Positions 62,302 to 64,000 of a DNA stretch of 64,000 nt are shown piece by piece (the stretch's first letter is position 1; every line of letters begins with the position of its first letter). A program made the position numbers and the translations under genes. The notes under the pieces were generated by a model. The model made no database searches. It was not told where the DNA came from and saw nothing but the letters and a program-made list of their open reading frames with translations. The DNA comes from Pseudomonadota bacterium (GTDB taxonomy: Bacteria > Pseudomonadota > Alphaproteobacteria > Rhizobiales > Xanthobacteraceae), in assembly GCA_963204905.1 (NCBI GenBank), contig CAUJJN010000382.1:25798-89797 (forward strand). Direction: 5' to 3'.

Positions 62302-63234
62302 TCACAGATTATCCGTTGCGAACGTGTTGCACGCCTGCACGGTGCCCTGCTGATAGCCGGTCATGAACCAGCGTTTGCGCTGGGCTGCGGAGCCGTGTGT
62401 GAACGAGTCCGGCACCACGCGGCCCGTCGCCTGTCGCTGCAAGGTGTCGTCGCCGATCGCCGATGCCGTCTGGAGCGCCGCGTCGATATCGCCAGCCTCC
62501 AGGAAGCCGGGGCGCTTCTTCTCTTCGCGATTGACCCAGACGCCGGACAGACAATCCGCCTGCAACTCGACCTTGACTTGCAAGGCGTTCGCTTCCGCCT
62601 TGCTGCCGGCCTGCTGCTGCAAGCGCGTCACGCGCGGCAGGATGCCGAGCAGGTTCTGGATGTGATGGCCGGCTTCGTGGGCGATGATGTAGGCGGCCGT
62701 GAATTTGCAGGCATTGCCGGAGCAACCGTGGAAACGCGTCTCGACCTGGCGGAAGAAGCCGGTGTCGAGGAATATCTGCCGGTCCGGCGGGCAATAGAAC
62801 GGCCCCATTGCCGATTGCGCCATGCCGCAGCGGCCGCCGTTGGTGACATTCTTGAACAGCACGATGCGCGGCCCGGTATACTTCTGGCCGCTCGCCGAAA
62901 AGATTTCATCCCAGCGGTCGTCGATCTCGCCGAGCACGCCGGCGATCATGCTGCCCATCTCATCCGAAGGCGCGCCGCTCTTGGCCGGGCCGGAGCGGCG
63001 ATCAGTCTGATAGCTCGGCGCCTGCTGGCCGCCGGTGAGAATTTCCGCACCGCCAATCAGGATGCGCGGATCGATGCCGAACGCGTAGCCGAGCAGGCCG
63101 AGCACGATGACGGTGCCGATACCAAGGCCCCCGCCGCCCATCGGCAGGCCGAAGCCACCACCACCACCCCCACCACCGCCGTCGTCGCGGCGATCATCGA
63201 TATTGTCGCTGCGGCGGAAGTCATCGTAGCGCAT
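62302..63234 (-). CDS. Neutral zinc metallopeptidase, YpfJ family
   Basis: 310 aa from MRYDDFRRSDNIDDRRDDGG. The N-terminus holds a run of nine Gly, then a membrane helix (LGIGTVIVLGLLGYAFGI). The peptidase motif is AAYIIAHEAGHHIQNLLG (HExxH with the third zinc ligand downstream), and the family block GQKYTGPRIVLFKNVTNGGRCGMAQSAMGPFYCPPDRQIFLDTGFF is intact. Substrate unknown. The Gly run is coded by an imperfect CCA/CCC triplet repeat on the plus strand, possibly slippage-prone. Divergent from ccrM. Confidence 0.92.
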   Translation of the reverse strand: MRYDDFRRSDNIDDRRDDGGGGGGGGGFGLPMGGGGLGIGTVIVLGLLGYAFGIDPRILIGGAEILTGGQQAPSYQTDRRSGPAKSGAPSDEMGSMIAGVLGEIDDRWDEIFSASGQKYTGPRIVLFKNVTNGGRCGMAQSAMGPFYCPPDRQIFLDTGFFRQVETRFHGCSGNACKFTAAYIIAHEAGHHIQNLLGILPRVTRLQQQAGSKAEANALQVKVELQADCLSGVWVNREEKKRPGFLEAGDIDAALQTASAIGDDTLQRQATGRVVPDSFTHGSAAQRKRWFMTGYQQGTVQACNTFATDNL

Positions 63235-63435
63235 GGTGCATGTCCTCACAGTTCGGATGGCGATGGCCATCGTTCAACAGCCGCACAGACGTAGATGACT
63301 CCGGCCACCAATCAATAGTCCGCCCGGCAATTATTGCCCAGTTTGAAATATTTTCCAATTAAGCCGATTTTTACTTTGCCACGTCAGTGTAGCGCCAGTC
63401 GGTTGTTTAGTCCCGCGTCGCCGACAGCGTCGCCT

Positions 63436-64000
<565 letters not shown>

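Overview
The window looks like a chromosomal piece of an alphaproteobacterium of the Bradyrhizobium/Rhodopseudomonas/Afipia type. This rests on high GC, a CcrM-type GANTC methylase, a leucine-rich leader before leuA, CyHC-CoA (Ali/Bad-like) ring-cleavage genes, and many high-affinity ABC and TRAP uptake systems. The genus cannot be fixed from sequence reading alone. No insertion sequence, phage or CRISPR array was seen.

Region 1 (1-4.1 kb): a minus-strand operon with a class III extradiol dioxygenase pair (LigB- and LigA-like), a branched-chain-type ABC binding protein and a DUF1989 protein, divergent from a GntR/FCD regulator. A gene-poor stretch with tRNA-Met(CAU) follows (4.1-5.6 kb).

Region 2 (5.6-16.9 kb): an acid-catabolism locus. 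It has an acyl-CoA ligase (AliA-like), acyl-CoA dehydrogenase (AliB-like), enoyl-CoA hydratase (BadK-like), SDR (BadH-like) and ring hydrolase (BadI-like). That is a full set for activating and opening a cyclohexanecarboxylate-like ring. Also present are an AtuA-family protein, a CaiB-type CoA transferase, a quinone oxidoreductase, an ABC binding protein and a TetR regulator. Both operons start with the same palindrome, TGAATGA-N4-TCATTCA, at the promoter.

Region 3 (17-41.4 kb) is the most interesting. It is a stress island with CsbD, cardiolipin synthase, AtpI, a YdeP-type molybdopterin oxidoreductase, GrpE, DnaK, CbpA, CbpM, a sigma-54 two-component pair (cache histidine kinase plus NtrC-type regulator with GAFTGA), several small proteins, two DUF2171 proteins, NAD formate dehydrogenase, an encapsulin shell with its DyP peroxidase cargo, and NDH-2. 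Seven intergenic regions carry a pair of 13-bp boxes (GGACA-N3-TGTCC) about 22 bp apart. In five of them a canonical sigma-54 promoter (TGGCAY-N5-TTGC) follows at a nearly fixed 66-67 bp. This suggests one sigma-54 stress regulon run by the local two-component system.

Region 4 (41.5-51.2 kb): an acyl-CoA synthetase, an M14-like DUF2817 protein, a NitT/TauT-type ABC transporter with thioesterase, dehydrogenase and VOC genes, and a PLP gamma-family lyase divergent from an Lrp/AsnC regulator.

Region 5 (51.6-64 kb): mostly core genes. These are tRNA-Lys(CUU), a Spy-like protein, a TRAP transporter with a hairpin-rich dctP-dctQ gap, leuA with leader peptide and attenuator, PPK2, Nudix, an ABC binding protein plus permease without ATPase, MoaB, a YpfJ-type metallopeptidase, and the 5' part of ccrM with three GANTC sites just before its start codon.
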